A stretch of DNA of 26,851 nt from Paracoccaceae bacterium (GTDB taxonomy: Bacteria; Pseudomonadota; Alphaproteobacteria; Rhodobacterales; Rhodobacteraceae): the NCBI GenBank assembly GCA_007131945.1, contig SLPP01000081.1, forward strand, positions 1-26,851, in the 5' to 3' direction. The notes beneath the pieces were generated by a model. It saw only the letters and a list, made by a program, of their open reading frames with translations, searched no databases and was not told the origin of the DNA. A program made the position numbers and the translations under genes. Position 1 is the first letter of the stretch, and every line of letters begins with the position of its first letter. Positions 7,694 through 16,132 of this stretch are shown piece after piece.

Positions 7694-8520
7694 GCGTCGC
7701 CTCCCGCCTCACGCAGGGCCGTGGCCAGGACCGGCGCCAGCCGGTCGGCCATCGCCGCCTGATCCGCCTCGGTTGCGATCAGGTCGTTGCGGATCTCGAG
7801 CATCGTGTTGGGCAGGCGCAGCGGCACCGCGTGCAGCCGGATCGTGTGGGTGACGTCGCCCGCCGCCGAATAGGGCTCGTTCAGCCGCGTCTCGAGCCCG
7901 CACCCCGCCGCCGCCGCGATCACCGCATCCGTGAGCCGCTGGTCGTCGTCATGGATCACACCGAATTCCACCACGCGGGGCAGGCCATGAAAGACCGGCG
8001 TGAAAGAGTGCACCGCGATCAGTGCCGGGCGTCGGCCGAGCGCGACCAGGGTGGCTATCTCGGCCGCGAGCGTGGCATGGAAGGGCACGCAGACGGCCTG
8101 CGTGCGCGCCAGCCGATCGGCGGGCGAGAGGCCGCCATTGCCCGGGATGTCGTGCACCTCGGATCGCTCGGGCATGGCGTTCGCGTGGTCGGGCGCGCGG
8201 TTGAGATCGAAGATCAGCCGCGAGAGAGGCGCATGGACCAGGACCGCCCCGCCGCATCCGGTTGCCAGTCGCCGCGCCAGTCCGCGCGCGAGCCCCAGCG
8301 CGCCGATGTCCCAGGCGACATGCTCGCTCCAGACCCCTGGCGCGAGGCCCAGGTCGCCCCAGGGCGCGGCGGAGGCGTTCGAGGCGTGTTCGCAGATCAC
8401 CACCAGCCCGGCCGCGACCACCTCTCCGACCGGGGCGCCGCTGGCGTCGAAACGCTCCACCCGGCCCGGCCATTCGGCGGGCGCGGGCGGCGTCAGGACG
8501 GCGGCATCGGGCAACGGCAT
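7678..8520 (-). CDS. N-formylglutamate amidohydrolase family protein
   Basis: This 280-residue protein belongs to the FGase family (PF05013), zinc-dependent hydrolases best known for cleaving N-formylglutamate at the end of histidine degradation. The block VICEHASNASAAPWGDLGL near residue 45, SRLIFDLNRAPDH near 115, ALIAVHSFTPVFHG near 180 and MLEIRNDLI near 245 are typical. No other histidine-degradation gene is nearby; it heads a transporter and gamma-glutamyl-ligase operon instead, so it may act on another amide of glutamate. That is inference. I prefer the ATG at 8520: a good TTGACA lies about 55 bp upstream and an ATG at 8562 would fall within that promoter. The 8562 start remains possible. 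It overlaps dctQ by 16 bp. Confidence 0.82.
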   Translation of the reverse strand: MPLPDAAVLTPPAPAEWPGRVERFDASGAPVGEVVAAGLVVICEHASNASAAPWGDLGLAPGVWSEHVAWDIGALGLARGLARRLATGCGGAVLVHAPLSRLIFDLNRAPDHANAMPERSEVHDIPGNGGLSPADRLARTQAVCVPFHATLAAEIATLVALGRRPALIAVHSFTPVFHGLPRVVEFGVIHDDDQRLTDAVIAAAAGCGLETRLNEPYSAAGDVTHTIRLHAVPLRLPNTMLEIRNDLIATEADQAAMADRLAPVLATALREAGGDACRVS

Positions 8521-8574
8521 GAAGGCGAGAATCCGGCAGGCTCGCTCCGCAGCCTGTTGCATCGCCCCCGAATC

Positions 8575-8603
8575 TGTCAAGTTCTTTTCGAAATCACGAT
8601 TTC
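8575..8603. promoter_or_regulatory. Divergent promoter region with inverted repeat, probable regulator site
   Basis: The 139-bp gap between the divergent operon and regulator genes contains a perfect TTGACA on the minus strand (8580 to 8575) and, just upstream, the inverted repeat GAAATC-AC-GATTTC (8590-8603). The position beside a -35 element and between divergent genes fits a binding site for the RpiR-type protein encoded next to it. The -10 element for the minus strand is weak and not assigned. Confidence 0.5.
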
Positions 8604-8659
8604 TGTTACGAATCGAACATTCTGCTGTATCTTCCCCCTGCCCCAGCCAAGGGAGCCGC

Positions 8660-9547
8660 ATGTCCGAGACGGCCGATGCCCCGCCGACGATCGAGGCCCG
8701 CCTGCGCGCCGCGCTGCCCGAACTGACGCGCACCGAGCGGCAACTGGCCGCGCATATGCTGAATTCCTACCCGGTCGCGGTCCTCGGCTCGATCGCCTCG
8801 GTGGCGCGTGGGGCGGGCGTCTCGCCGCCGACAGTTGGGCGACTGGTGCAGAAACTGGGATTCACAGGTTATCCCGAGTTCCAGACGCAGCTGCGCGAGG
8901 AGGTGGGCGAACGCCTGGCCTCGCCGCTCGCCAAGCACGAAAAATGGGCACAGACCGCCGCCGATGCCCATGTCCTGGACGCATTCGCTGCGCGGGTGAT
9001 GGAAAACCTGACAGCGACGCTGGGCCAGATCGATCGGGACGAGTTCGACGCTGTCGCCGCCCTGCTGGCCGACCGCAACCGGCATGTCACGCTGATCGGC
9101 GGGCGGCTCACGCAGGCGCTGGCGGGCTATTTCGCCACCGCGCTGCGAATCATGCGCGACGACGTGGTGCTGCTGGCCGCGATCCCCTCGACCTGGCCGC
9201 CGGTCCTTGTCGACATGCGGCCGGGCGACGTGGTGGTGGCCTTCGACATCCGCCGCTACGAGCCGCCGGTGCAGCACCTTGTCGAGCTTGCCCGCGCGCG
9301 CGACGCCGAAGTGGTGCTGATCACCGATCGCTGGGTCTCGCCCGCCGCGGCGCATGCCCAGCACCTGATGCCCTGCCATATCGAGGCGCCCTCGGCCTGG
9401 GACACGCTGACCGCGCCACTGATGCTGGTCGAGGCGCTCCTGACCGCGATCCAGCGGCGCGACCGCCCGGCGGTGATGGCTCGGCTCGAGGCGCTCGAGA
9501 CGATCTACAGCCGCACCCGCATCTTCCGCCGCTCGCGCCAGGGTTGA
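8660..9547 (+). CDS. RpiR-family transcriptional regulator (HTH-SIS)
   Basis: This 295-residue regulator has an N-terminal RpiR-type helix-turn-helix (about residues 12-80, with LTRTERQLAAHMLNSYP and ASVARGAGVSPPTVGRLVQK) and a C-terminal SIS domain (about 125-260). SIS domains normally sense phosphosugars, but here the expected ligand loop GxGxS reads IGGRLTQ, so the effector may differ. It is divergent from the transporter and gamma-glutamyl-ligase operon, with an inverted repeat between them, so it very probably controls that operon. The start at 8660 is the first ATG after the intergenic promoter region and gives a normal N-terminus; a longer upstream frame would run into the opposite gene. 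Whether it represses or activates cannot be told. Confidence 0.9.
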   Translation: MSETADAPPTIEARLRAALPELTRTERQLAAHMLNSYPVAVLGSIASVARGAGVSPPTVGRLVQKLGFTGYPEFQTQLREEVGERLASPLAKHEKWAQTAADAHVLDAFAARVMENLTATLGQIDRDEFDAVAALLADRNRHVTLIGGRLTQALAGYFATALRIMRDDVVLLAAIPSTWPPVLVDMRPGDVVVAFDIRRYEPPVQHLVELARARDAEVVLITDRWVSPAAAHAQHLMPCHIEAPSAWDTLTAPLMLVEALLTAIQRRDRPAVMARLEALETIYSRTRIFRRSRQG

Positions 9548-9588
9548 GCGCGGCGCGGAACCGGCTTAGGCTCGTGCCGGGCGCTCGG

Positions 9589-9617
9589 TTGAAATCTCGC
9601 CGCGCGTGCCCCAGATA
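9589..9617 (+). promoter_or_regulatory. Heat-shock (sigma-32/RpoH) type promoter of lon
   Basis: TTGAAA (9589-9594) and CCCCAGATA (9609-9617) are separated by 14 nt. The sigma-32 consensus is CTTGAAA, 13-15 nt, CCCCATnTA; the -10 differs at one position. It lies 63 bp before the lon start. Lon is a classic RpoH target in proteobacteria, so sequence and expectation agree. Confidence 0.65.
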
Positions 9618-9679
9618 TGGCGGGAACACGGGCCCCGCCCAACAGCATCTCCGGGCCCGAGAGCTTATCGAGGAACCGA

Positions 9680-12088
9680 ATGACCGCAGATCTCAACGCC
9701 TATCCCGTCCTGCCGCTGCGCGACATGGTGGTGTTCCCGCACATGATCGTGCCGCTCTTCGTGGGACGCGACAAGTCGGTGCGCGCGCTCGAGGCGGTGA
9801 TGCGCGACGACAAGCCCATCCTGCTGACGACCCAGATCGACCACGCCGCCGAGGACCCCGGTTTCGACGGGATGTACCGCATGGGCGTGCTCGCCAATGT
9901 CCTGCAACTGCTCAAGCTTCCCGACGGCACGGTGAAGGTGCTGGTCGAGGGCAAGAGCCGCGTGCGTATCACCGAGTTCCTGGAAAACGAGGCGCATTTC
10001 GAGGCGCAGGCCGAACCGCTCGAAGAAACGCTGGGCGATGCCCAGGCGGTCGCGGCGCTGGTCCGCTCGGTCGCCGACGATTTCGAGCGCTACGCCAAGA
10101 TCAAGCGCAACATCCCCGAAGAGGCGCTGACCGCCGTCTCGGAAGCCAGCGAACCCGGCAAACTCGCCGACCTCGCCGCCGGCCATCTGGGCGTCGATGT
10201 GCCGCGCAAGCAGGACCTGTTGGAGACACTGAATGTCGCCGAGCGGCTGGAGAAGGTCTACGGGCTGATGCAGGGCGAGATCTCGGTCCTGCAGGTCGAG
10301 CGGAAGATCAAGTCGCGCGTCAAGAGCCAGATGGAGCGCACCCAGCGGGAATACTATCTGAACGAACAGATGAAGGCGATCCAGAAGGAGCTCGGCGAGG
10401 GCGAGGACGGCCAGAACGAGATCGCCGAACTCGAGGAGCGCATCCGCAAGACCAAGTTCTCGAAGGAGGCGCGCGAGAAGGCCGAGGCCGAGCTGAAGAA
10501 GCTCAAGTCGATGTCGCCGATGTCGGCCGAGGCGACCGTCGTGCGCAACTATCTCGACTGGCTCCTGAACATCCCCTGGAACGTCAAGAGCCGGGTGAAG
10601 AAGGACCTCAACCGCGCGCAGGAGGTGCTCGACGCCGATCACTACAGCCTCGAGAAGGTGAAGGAGCGGATCGTCGAATACCTCGCCGTGCAGTCGCGCT
10701 CGACCAAGTTGCGCGGGCCGATCCTGTGCCTCGTCGGCCCGCCGGGCGTCGGCAAGACCTCACTCGGCCGGTCGGTCGCGCGGGCGACGGGGCGCGAGTT
10801 TATCCGCATCTCGCTCGGCGGCGTGCGCGACGAGTCCGAGATCCGGGGCCACCGCCGGACCTATATCGGCTCGATGCCCGGCAAGATCATCCAGTCGATG
10901 AAGAAGGCGAAGACCTCGAACCCGCTGATCCTGCTGGATGAGATCGACAAACTCGGCTACGACTTCCGCGGCGACCCGTCCTCGGCGCTCCTCGAGGTGC
11001 TCGATCCCGAGCAGAACAACACCTTCGTCGATCACTATCTCGAGGTCGAATACGACCTCTCGAACGTGATGTTCATCACCACGGCGAACAGCTACAACAT
11101 GCCGGGGCCGCTGCTCGACCGGATGGAGATCATCCCGCTTGCCGGATACACCGAGGACGAGAAGGCAGAGATTGCCAAGCGCCACCTGATGCCAAAGGCG
11201 ATCAAGAACCATGGGCTGAAGAAGGGTGAGTTGACGCTCACTGATGGCGGCCTGCTCTCGATCATCCGCAACTACACCCGCGAGGCGGGGGTGCGGAACC
11301 TCGAGCGCGAACTGTCGAAACTGGCGCGCAAGGCCGTTACCCGCATCCTCAAGGACGGCGAGAAGCAGGTGAAGGTGACCGAGGAGAACATCGCCGATTT
11401 TCTCGGCGTGCCGCGCCACAAGTTCGGTCTGGCCGAGAAGGAGGATCAGGTCGGCGTCGTCACCGGGCTGGCCTGGACGCAGGTCGGCGGCGATCTGCTG
11501 CAGATCGAGGCCTTGAAGCTGCCCGGCAAGGGACGGATGAAGACAACCGGCAAGCTCGGCGACGTGATGAAGGAATCGATCGACGCCGCGAACTCCTTCG
11601 TCCGCTCGATCGCGCCCGATATCGGCGTCAAGCCGCCACGCTTCGACACGATCGACATCCATGTCCACGTCCCCGAGGGTGCGACGCCCAAGGACGGGCC
11701 GTCGGCGGGCGTGGCGATGGTGACCTCGATCGTCTCGGTCCTGACCGGAATCCCGGTGCGCAAGGACATCGCCATGACCGGCGAGGTGACGCTGCGCGGC
11801 AATGTGCTGCAGATCGGCGGGCTGAAGGAGAAGCTCCTGGCAGCGCTCCGGGGCGGCATCAAGACCGTGCTGATCCCCGAAGATAATGCCAAGGATCTGC
11901 CCGAGATCCCCGACAATGTGAAGGAGGGGCTGGAGATCATCCCGGTGTCTAACGTGCGCGAGGTCCTCAAGCACGCGCTCATCCGCGCTCCGGAACCCAT
12001 CGTCTGGGACGAGGCGGCCGAAGAGGCGGCCCAGGCAGCCCGCGCCGCCGCGCATCAGAAGGAAACGAACGGCGCCACCGCCCATTGA
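9680..12088 (+). CDS. lon: ATP-dependent protease Lon
   Basis: Lon degrades misfolded and regulatory proteins in the cytoplasm. The 802 residues contain all parts: the N-terminal substrate domain (about 1-200) opening with [20 protein letters not shown], a coiled-coil helical segment (about 200-310), the AAA+ module with Walker [10 protein letters not shown] near 354 and Walker [10 protein letters not shown] near 417, and the serine-lysine protease domain. The catalytic serine is S675 in [10 protein letters not shown] and the lysine is K718 in [14 protein letters not shown]. The alanine-rich tail is short. The ATG at 9680 has a GAGGA ribosome-binding site and gives the standard N-terminus; an in-frame ATG at 9617 would overlap the heat-shock promoter. 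It is monocistronic, with its own promoter and terminator. Confidence 0.98.
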   Translation: MTADLNAYPVLPLRDMVVFPHMIVPLFVGRDKSVRALEAVMRDDKPILLTTQIDHAAEDPGFDGMYRMGVLANVLQLLKLPDGTVKVLVEGKSRVRITEFLENEAHFEAQAEPLEETLGDAQAVAALVRSVADDFERYAKIKRNIPEEALTAVSEASEPGKLADLAAGHLGVDVPRKQDLLETLNVAERLEKVYGLMQGEISVLQVERKIKSRVKSQMERTQREYYLNEQMKAIQKELGEGEDGQNEIAELEERIRKTKFSKEAREKAEAELKKLKSMSPMSAEATVVRNYLDWLLNIPWNVKSRVKKDLNRAQEVLDADHYSLEKVKERIVEYLAVQSRSTKLRGPILCLVGPPGVGKTSLGRSVARATGREFIRISLGGVRDESEIRGHRRTYIGSMPGKIIQSMKKAKTSNPLILLDEIDKLGYDFRGDPSSALLEVLDPEQNNTFVDHYLEVEYDLSNVMFITTANSYNMPGPLLDRMEIIPLAGYTEDEKAEIAKRHLMPKAIKNHGLKKGELTLTDGGLLSIIRNYTREAGVRNLERELSKLARKAVTRILKDGEKQVKVTEENIADFLGVPRHKFGLAEKEDQVGVVTGLAWTQVGGDLLQIEALKLPGKGRMKTTGKLGDVMKESIDAANSFVRSIAPDIGVKPPRFDTIDIHVHVPEGATPKDGPSAGVAMVTSIVSVLTGIPVRKDIAMTGEVTLRGNVLQIGGLKEKLLAALRGGIKTVLIPEDNAKDLPEIPDNVKEGLEIIPVSNVREVLKHALIRAPEPIVWDEAAEEAAQAARAAAHQKETNGATAH

Positions 12089-12132
12089 CGGTAACGCGTC
12101 GACGGACAGGCACCACGACCGCGAAGATTGCC

Positions 12133-12148
12133 CTTCTCTGGCGAGAAG
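12133..12148 (+). repeat. Small hairpin after lon
   Basis: CTTCTC-TGGC-GAGAAG has perfect 6-bp arms and a 4-nt loop. It lies between the lon stop and the main terminator and probably forms part of the 3' untranslated structure of the lon mRNA. Confidence 0.4.
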
Positions 12149-12156
12149 CGGGCCAG

Positions 12157-12190
12157 CCTGCCGGCCGAAAGGTCGGCAGGTTTCTGTTTT
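12157..12190 (+). terminator. Intrinsic terminator of lon
   Basis: Ten-bp arms CCTGCCGGCC and GGTCGGCAGG (one G-U pair) close a GAAA tetraloop and are followed by TTTCTGTTTT. This is a textbook Rho-independent terminator, 68 bp after the lon stop. It separates lon from the catabolic operon downstream. Confidence 0.9.
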
Positions 12191-12510
12191 GGTTCTTGTT
12201 TCACGCTCCAAGCCGTCTATCTCGACCGCCTTCGGCCCACGGACCGATGCGCAAGACGACGGTGGGAGACCCATTCTAGACCCGTCCCAACCCTGCCTCT
12301 CGACCTCAACCTGCGAGCCCCGACTTGCGGCCTTCCCGAAACGCGTCGCCAGGAATTTCTGCGGCAGTCGCGCCACCACGGAACAGGCGCTTGCCACATC
12401 GGCACCGTGCAGCTTAACCTCGGCAGCCGGGGCAGTGTCCTCAACACCGAAACCACGCCAGGTGCTCCGGATCACTTCACGACGGACAGGCGGCTGGGGA
12501 AAGGCTCCGG
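12191..12510. other. 320-bp leader and promoter region before the catabolic operon
   Basis: No convincing gene is present on either strand; reading frames through it have no family features I recognise. It must hold the promoter of the ten-gene operon. The best candidate is TTGCCA (12391-12396), 18 nt, TAACCT (12415-12420), which is weak. A GGGGAAAGG ribosome-binding site precedes the first ATG. No clear long palindrome was seen, and no regulator gene for the operon lies in the window. Confidence 0.5.
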
Positions 12511-13344
12511 ATGTCGGCTTATCTGCAGCCGGAAACGGTCCAAGAGGCGATCGCCGCGCTGGTTGCGCGACCCGATCTGCGCATCATCGCCGGCGGTACC
12601 GACGTCTATCCGTCGCTTGGCGAGGACCTCCCGCGCGCGGCCCTCTTGGACATCACCGGCATCGCCACACTGCGCGGCGTCACTGAGGATGCCGCCGGAC
12701 TGACGATCGGGGCGCTGGCGAGCTGGACCGAGCTTCAGCGCGCGAGCCTCGCGCCCGGATACCGCGCGCTGCGGGAGGCGGGGCGCGAAGTCGGTTCGCC
12801 GCAGATTCAGAACGTCGCGACGGTGGTCGGCAATCTCTGCAACGCCTCGCCCGCCGCCGACGGCACCGTCGCGCTGATGGCGCTCGATGCCGAAGTGCTG
12901 ATCGACGGACCGGCGGGTCCGCGCCGCATGAGGGTGGCGGATTTCGTCACCGGTGTCCGCCAGGTGGCGCTGCACCCTGGCGAGATCGTGATCGCGCTGC
13001 GCCTGCCGCCGGCGCGGGGACGGTCGCATTTCCGGAAGCTCGGCGCGCGGCGTTACCTCGTCATCTCGATCGCGATGGTGACGGTGCATGTCGAGACGAA
13101 CGCGCAGGGACGCATCGCACGGGCGGCGGTGGCCGTCGGGTCGTGCTCGCCGGTCGCGCAAAGACTTCCAGGACTGGAGAGGGCGCTGATCGGTGCCCGA
13201 CGCGCCGATCTGGCCGATGTGGTGCGCCCCGATCTGATCGAGGGCCTGGCGCCGATCGGCGACGTGCGCGCCGAGGCGGCCTATCGCGTCGCGGCGGCAC
13301 CCGTGCTTGTGCGCCGCGCGCTCGATGCCTGCATGGAGCCGTGA
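12511..13344 (+). CDS. Molybdenum hydroxylase, FAD-binding subunit (CoxM/XdhB-like)
   Basis: This 277-residue protein is the flavin subunit of a xanthine-dehydrogenase-family molybdenum hydroxylase. It takes electrons from the 2Fe-2S clusters and passes them to an outside acceptor. The FAD-binding blocks are [10 protein letters not shown] near residue 25 and [19 protein letters not shown] near 105. No extra 4Fe-4S insert is visible, unlike 4-hydroxybenzoyl-CoA reductase. It is the first gene of the operon and ends one base before the fused catalytic subunit. Together the two give a complete hydroxylase that adds water-derived oxygen to a ring carbon next to nitrogen. Given the downstream 6-hydroxynicotinate-reductase-like and enamidase genes, nicotinate C6-hydroxylation is the best guess; xanthine or another N-heterocycle is possible. 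Confidence 0.88.
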   Translation: MSAYLQPETVQEAIAALVARPDLRIIAGGTDVYPSLGEDLPRAALLDITGIATLRGVTEDAAGLTIGALASWTELQRASLAPGYRALREAGREVGSPQIQNVATVVGNLCNASPAADGTVALMALDAEVLIDGPAGPRRMRVADFVTGVRQVALHPGEIVIALRLPPARGRSHFRKLGARRYLVISIAMVTVHVETNAQGRIARAAVAVGSCSPVAQRLPGLERALIGARRADLADVVRPDLIEGLAPIGDVRAEAAYRVAAAPVLVRRALDACMEP

Positions 13345-13345
13345 G

Positions 13346-16132
13346 ATGAACGAGGCCATACCCGCCCGCCCGGTCGACGCTGCGCAGGGCCGGATCATGC
13401 TGTCGCTGAGGCTCGACGGGCGAGTGCGCGAGGCGATGGTGCGACCGCAATCCCGGCTGAGCGCGGCCTTGCGCGATGCCTTCGGCTGCGAAGGGGTTAA
13501 GGTCGGCTGCGACGCCGGCGATTGCGGCGCCTGCACGGTACTGGTCGACAGCGCCCCGGTCTGCGCCTGCCTGATGCCGGCCGCCCGCGCCGCGGGTCGC
13601 ACCGTCGAGACGGTCGAGAGCCTGGCGGCGCAAGGCGGCGCGCCCGGCCGGCTGCAACGCGCCTTCCTGCGCCACGGCGCGGCGCAATGCGGCATCTGCA
13701 CACCGGGGATGCTGGTGGCAGCCGAGGCGCTCTTGCGCCACACACCCAGGCCCCGGGAAGCCGAGGTCGAGGAGGCGATCTCGGGCGTGCTCTGCCGCTG
13801 CACGGGCTATGCGAAGATCGTGCGCGCGGTGATGGACGCGGCCGCCGACGACGCAGCACCGCCCGACGGTTCAGTTGGTGCACGGATCGAGCGGCTCGAC
13901 GGATTGCCCAAGGTGCTGGGCCGCGACCGGTTCGGCGCCGATGGCTGGCCGGCCGGCACGCTCGCGGTGCGCCTGGTGCGCAGCCCGCATCACCACGCGC
14001 GTTTCGCCTTCGGCGATCTGGCGGGCTGGCACGCGGCAAATCCGGAAGTGACAGCGGTGCTGACTGCCGCCGACATACCGGGGCGCAACCTGCACGGGGT
14101 GATCCCGCCGCTCGCCGATCAGCCGGTCTTCGCCGAGACCGTCGCGCGGTTTCGCGGCGAGCCGGTCGCCGCCGTCATCGGCCCGCGCGACGCGCTCGAG
14201 GTTCTGGATCTGTCGAGATTTCCCGTCGAATGGCATGAACTGCCCGGCGTGCTGGATATCGACGCCGCGCTCGCGCCAGCTGCACCGCAGCTTCACGCCG
14301 GGCGCGCCGGCAACGTGCTGGTGCGCGGATATGTCCGTCGCGGTGCGCCCGAGTCGGCGCTGGCCGGTGCCACGACCGTGGTCGAGGGCCGGTTTTCGAC
14401 CGGCTTCATCGAACACGCCTATATCGAACCCGAGGCCGGCTTCGCCCGCCGGGTCGGCGACCGGATCGAGGTCTGGGCCTGCACCCAGGCACCGCATATG
14501 GACCGCGACGATCTGGCGGCGATCATGGGGCTGCCGACCGAAGCCGTGCGCATCCTGCCCTCCTCCGTCGGTGGCGGTTTCGGCTCGAAGCTCGATCTGT
14601 CGCTGCAGCCCTATGTGGCTCTCGCCACCTGGGTAACGGGGGAACCTTGCGGCATGGTGTTCACGCGCGCCGAGTCGATGATGGCGACGACGAAGCGCCA
14701 CCCGTCGCGGATCACCGCACGCGTCGGGGCGGATGCCGGCGGGCGGCTGGTGGGCATGACCTTCGAGGGGATGTTCAACACCGGCGCCTATGCCTCCTGG
14801 GGCCCGACAGTGGCGAACCGCGTGCCGGTACATGCCTCGGGCCCGTATCTCGTGCCCGCCTACGAGGCGCGCTCGGTCGCCGTGCACAGCCATTGCGCAC
14901 CCGCCGGCGCCTTCCGCGGCTTCGGCGTGCCGCAGGCGGCGGTGGCGCAGGAGAACCTCTTCGACGAACTCGCTGACGCGCTGGGGATCGACCGGCTGGA
15001 ATTCCGCATCCGCAACGCCCTGCGGGCGGGCGAACCCACGGTCACGGGCCAGGTCTTCGAACAGGGCGTGGGCATTCGCGCCTGCCTGGAAGCCTTGCGG
15101 CCGCATTGGCAGGAACGGCGCGCAGCCGTGGCCCGCTACAACGCCGCCGAGGCCGCGCGAGGCGGCCCGCTGCGCCGCGGGGTCGGCGTCGCCGGCATGT
15201 GGTACGGCTGCGGCAACACCTCGCTGCCCAACCCCTCGACGATCCGGGTCGGGCTGCGCGCCGACGGGATGCTCGTTCTGCACCAGGGCGCGGTCGATAT
15301 CGGCCAGGGGTCGAACACGGTCATCACCCAGATCTGCGCCGAGGCGCTGGGGTTGCCGGTCTCGAGCTTCACGTTGATTGGCGCCGATACCGACCTGACA
15401 CCCGATGCCGGCAAGACCTCGGCCTCGCGCCAGACCTTCGTTACCGGCGCGGCCGCCCTGCGCGCGGGTGCCGCGTTGCGCGCGCAGATCCTGCGGCGGC
15501 TGAACGCGGGCGAGGACGCGGTTCTGCATCTGGAAGGCCGCGTGATTCGCGCGGGCGCGGCGTCCTTCGAACTGCGTAGCCTCGCCGGTCAGACGAACGA
15601 TCTGGGCTATGTTCTCATGGCGGAGGAAACCTTCGACCCGCCGACCACGCCGCTTGACGGGAACGGCCAGGGCGCGCCCTATGCCGCCTATGGCTGGGGG
15701 GCGCATCTGGCCGAGATCGAGGTGGATTGCGAACTGGGCACGATCCGCGTGCGCGACCTCGTCTGCGCTCACGACGTCGGTCGCGCCATCAACCCGACGC
15801 TGCTGGAGGGGCAGATCGAGGTCGGCTCGGCACAGGGGCTGGGGCTGGGGCTGATGGAGGAGTTCATCCCCGGCCGGACCGAGAACCTGCACGACTACCT
15901 GATCCCGACCGTGGGCGACGTCCCGCGCGTGACCTCGATCCTGATCGAGGAGCCCGACACGCACGGTCCCTTCGGCGCCAAGGGTATCGGCGAGCAGGTG
16001 CTGATCCCGACCGCACCGGCAATCCTGAACGCGCTGCGCGACGCCACCGGCGCGGTGGTGCGCGACCTGCCGGCGACGCCTGACAAGGTGCTTGGCGCGC
16101 TGCGCGCACTGACGAACACAAGGGCGACATGA
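13346..16132 (+). CDS. Molybdenum hydroxylase, fused 2Fe-2S and molybdopterin catalytic subunit
   Basis: This 928-residue protein fuses two parts that are usually separate. Residues about 17-165 form the iron-sulfur module: plant-type cluster ligands C55, C60, C63 and C75, and second-cluster ligands C115, C118, C150 and C152. Residues about 180-925 form the molybdopterin-binding domain, with [21 protein letters not shown] near 405-425, the block [13 protein letters not shown] near 517-530, and the catalytic glutamate E883 in [17 protein letters not shown]. All expected electron-transfer and catalytic residues are present. The ATG at 13346 follows the FAD-subunit stop by one base and is preferred over an in-frame ATG at 13307 inside that gene. 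It overlaps the reductase gene by 4 bp (ATGA). The arrangement resembles E. coli XdhD with its separate flavin protein. The substrate is inferred from neighbours. Confidence 0.9.
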   Translation: MNEAIPARPVDAAQGRIMLSLRLDGRVREAMVRPQSRLSAALRDAFGCEGVKVGCDAGDCGACTVLVDSAPVCACLMPAARAAGRTVETVESLAAQGGAPGRLQRAFLRHGAAQCGICTPGMLVAAEALLRHTPRPREAEVEEAISGVLCRCTGYAKIVRAVMDAAADDAAPPDGSVGARIERLDGLPKVLGRDRFGADGWPAGTLAVRLVRSPHHHARFAFGDLAGWHAANPEVTAVLTAADIPGRNLHGVIPPLADQPVFAETVARFRGEPVAAVIGPRDALEVLDLSRFPVEWHELPGVLDIDAALAPAAPQLHAGRAGNVLVRGYVRRGAPESALAGATTVVEGRFSTGFIEHAYIEPEAGFARRVGDRIEVWACTQAPHMDRDDLAAIMGLPTEAVRILPSSVGGGFGSKLDLSLQPYVALATWVTGEPCGMVFTRAESMMATTKRHPSRITARVGADAGGRLVGMTFEGMFNTGAYASWGPTVANRVPVHASGPYLVPAYEARSVAVHSHCAPAGAFRGFGVPQAAVAQENLFDELADALGIDRLEFRIRNALRAGEPTVTGQVFEQGVGIRACLEALRPHWQERRAAVARYNAAEAARGGPLRRGVGVAGMWYGCGNTSLPNPSTIRVGLRADGMLVLHQGAVDIGQGSNTVITQICAEALGLPVSSFTLIGADTDLTPDAGKTSASRQTFVTGAAALRAGAALRAQILRRLNAGEDAVLHLEGRVIRAGAASFELRSLAGQTNDLGYVLMAEETFDPPTTPLDGNGQGAPYAAYGWGAHLAEIEVDCELGTIRVRDLVCAHDVGRAINPTLLEGQIEVGSAQGLGLGLMEEFIPGRTENLHDYLIPTVGDVPRVTSILIEEPDTHGPFGAKGIGEQVLIPTAPAILNALRDATGAVVRDLPATPDKVLGALRALTNTRAT

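Noticed and set aside
7678..8520. Assigning the symbol hutG and a histidine-degradation role
   Set aside because: No hutH, hutU or hutI gene is nearby, and the gene is coupled to a TRAP transporter operon with a different theme.
7831..10941. Very long plus-strand frame of 1036 codons across the FGase-family, rpiR and lon genes
   Set aside because: It crosses three well-supported genes in other frames, has a low-complexity Arg/Gly/Ala-rich translation, and no domain. Long shadow frames are common in G/C-rich DNA.
12128..12703. Overlapping plus-strand frames of 165-191 codons and a minus-strand frame in the lon-to-operon gap, possible orphan genes or a pseudogene
   Set aside because: They run into the FAD subunit gene out of frame or cover the lon terminator, have no recognisable family, and no convincing ribosome-binding site. 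The gap is described as unexplained instead.
13871..15964. Long minus-strand frame of 697 codons opposite the molybdenum hydroxylase gene
   Set aside because: It is a mirror of a strongly biased coding sequence. The plus-strand protein has all cofactor and catalytic motifs.
12511..16132. Naming the molybdenum hydroxylase a carbon monoxide or xanthine dehydrogenase
   Set aside because: The CO dehydrogenase active-site loop with its special cysteine was not seen, and no purine genes are nearby. The ring reductase and enamidase point to an N-heteroaromatic acid, so the substrate was left as nicotinate-like.
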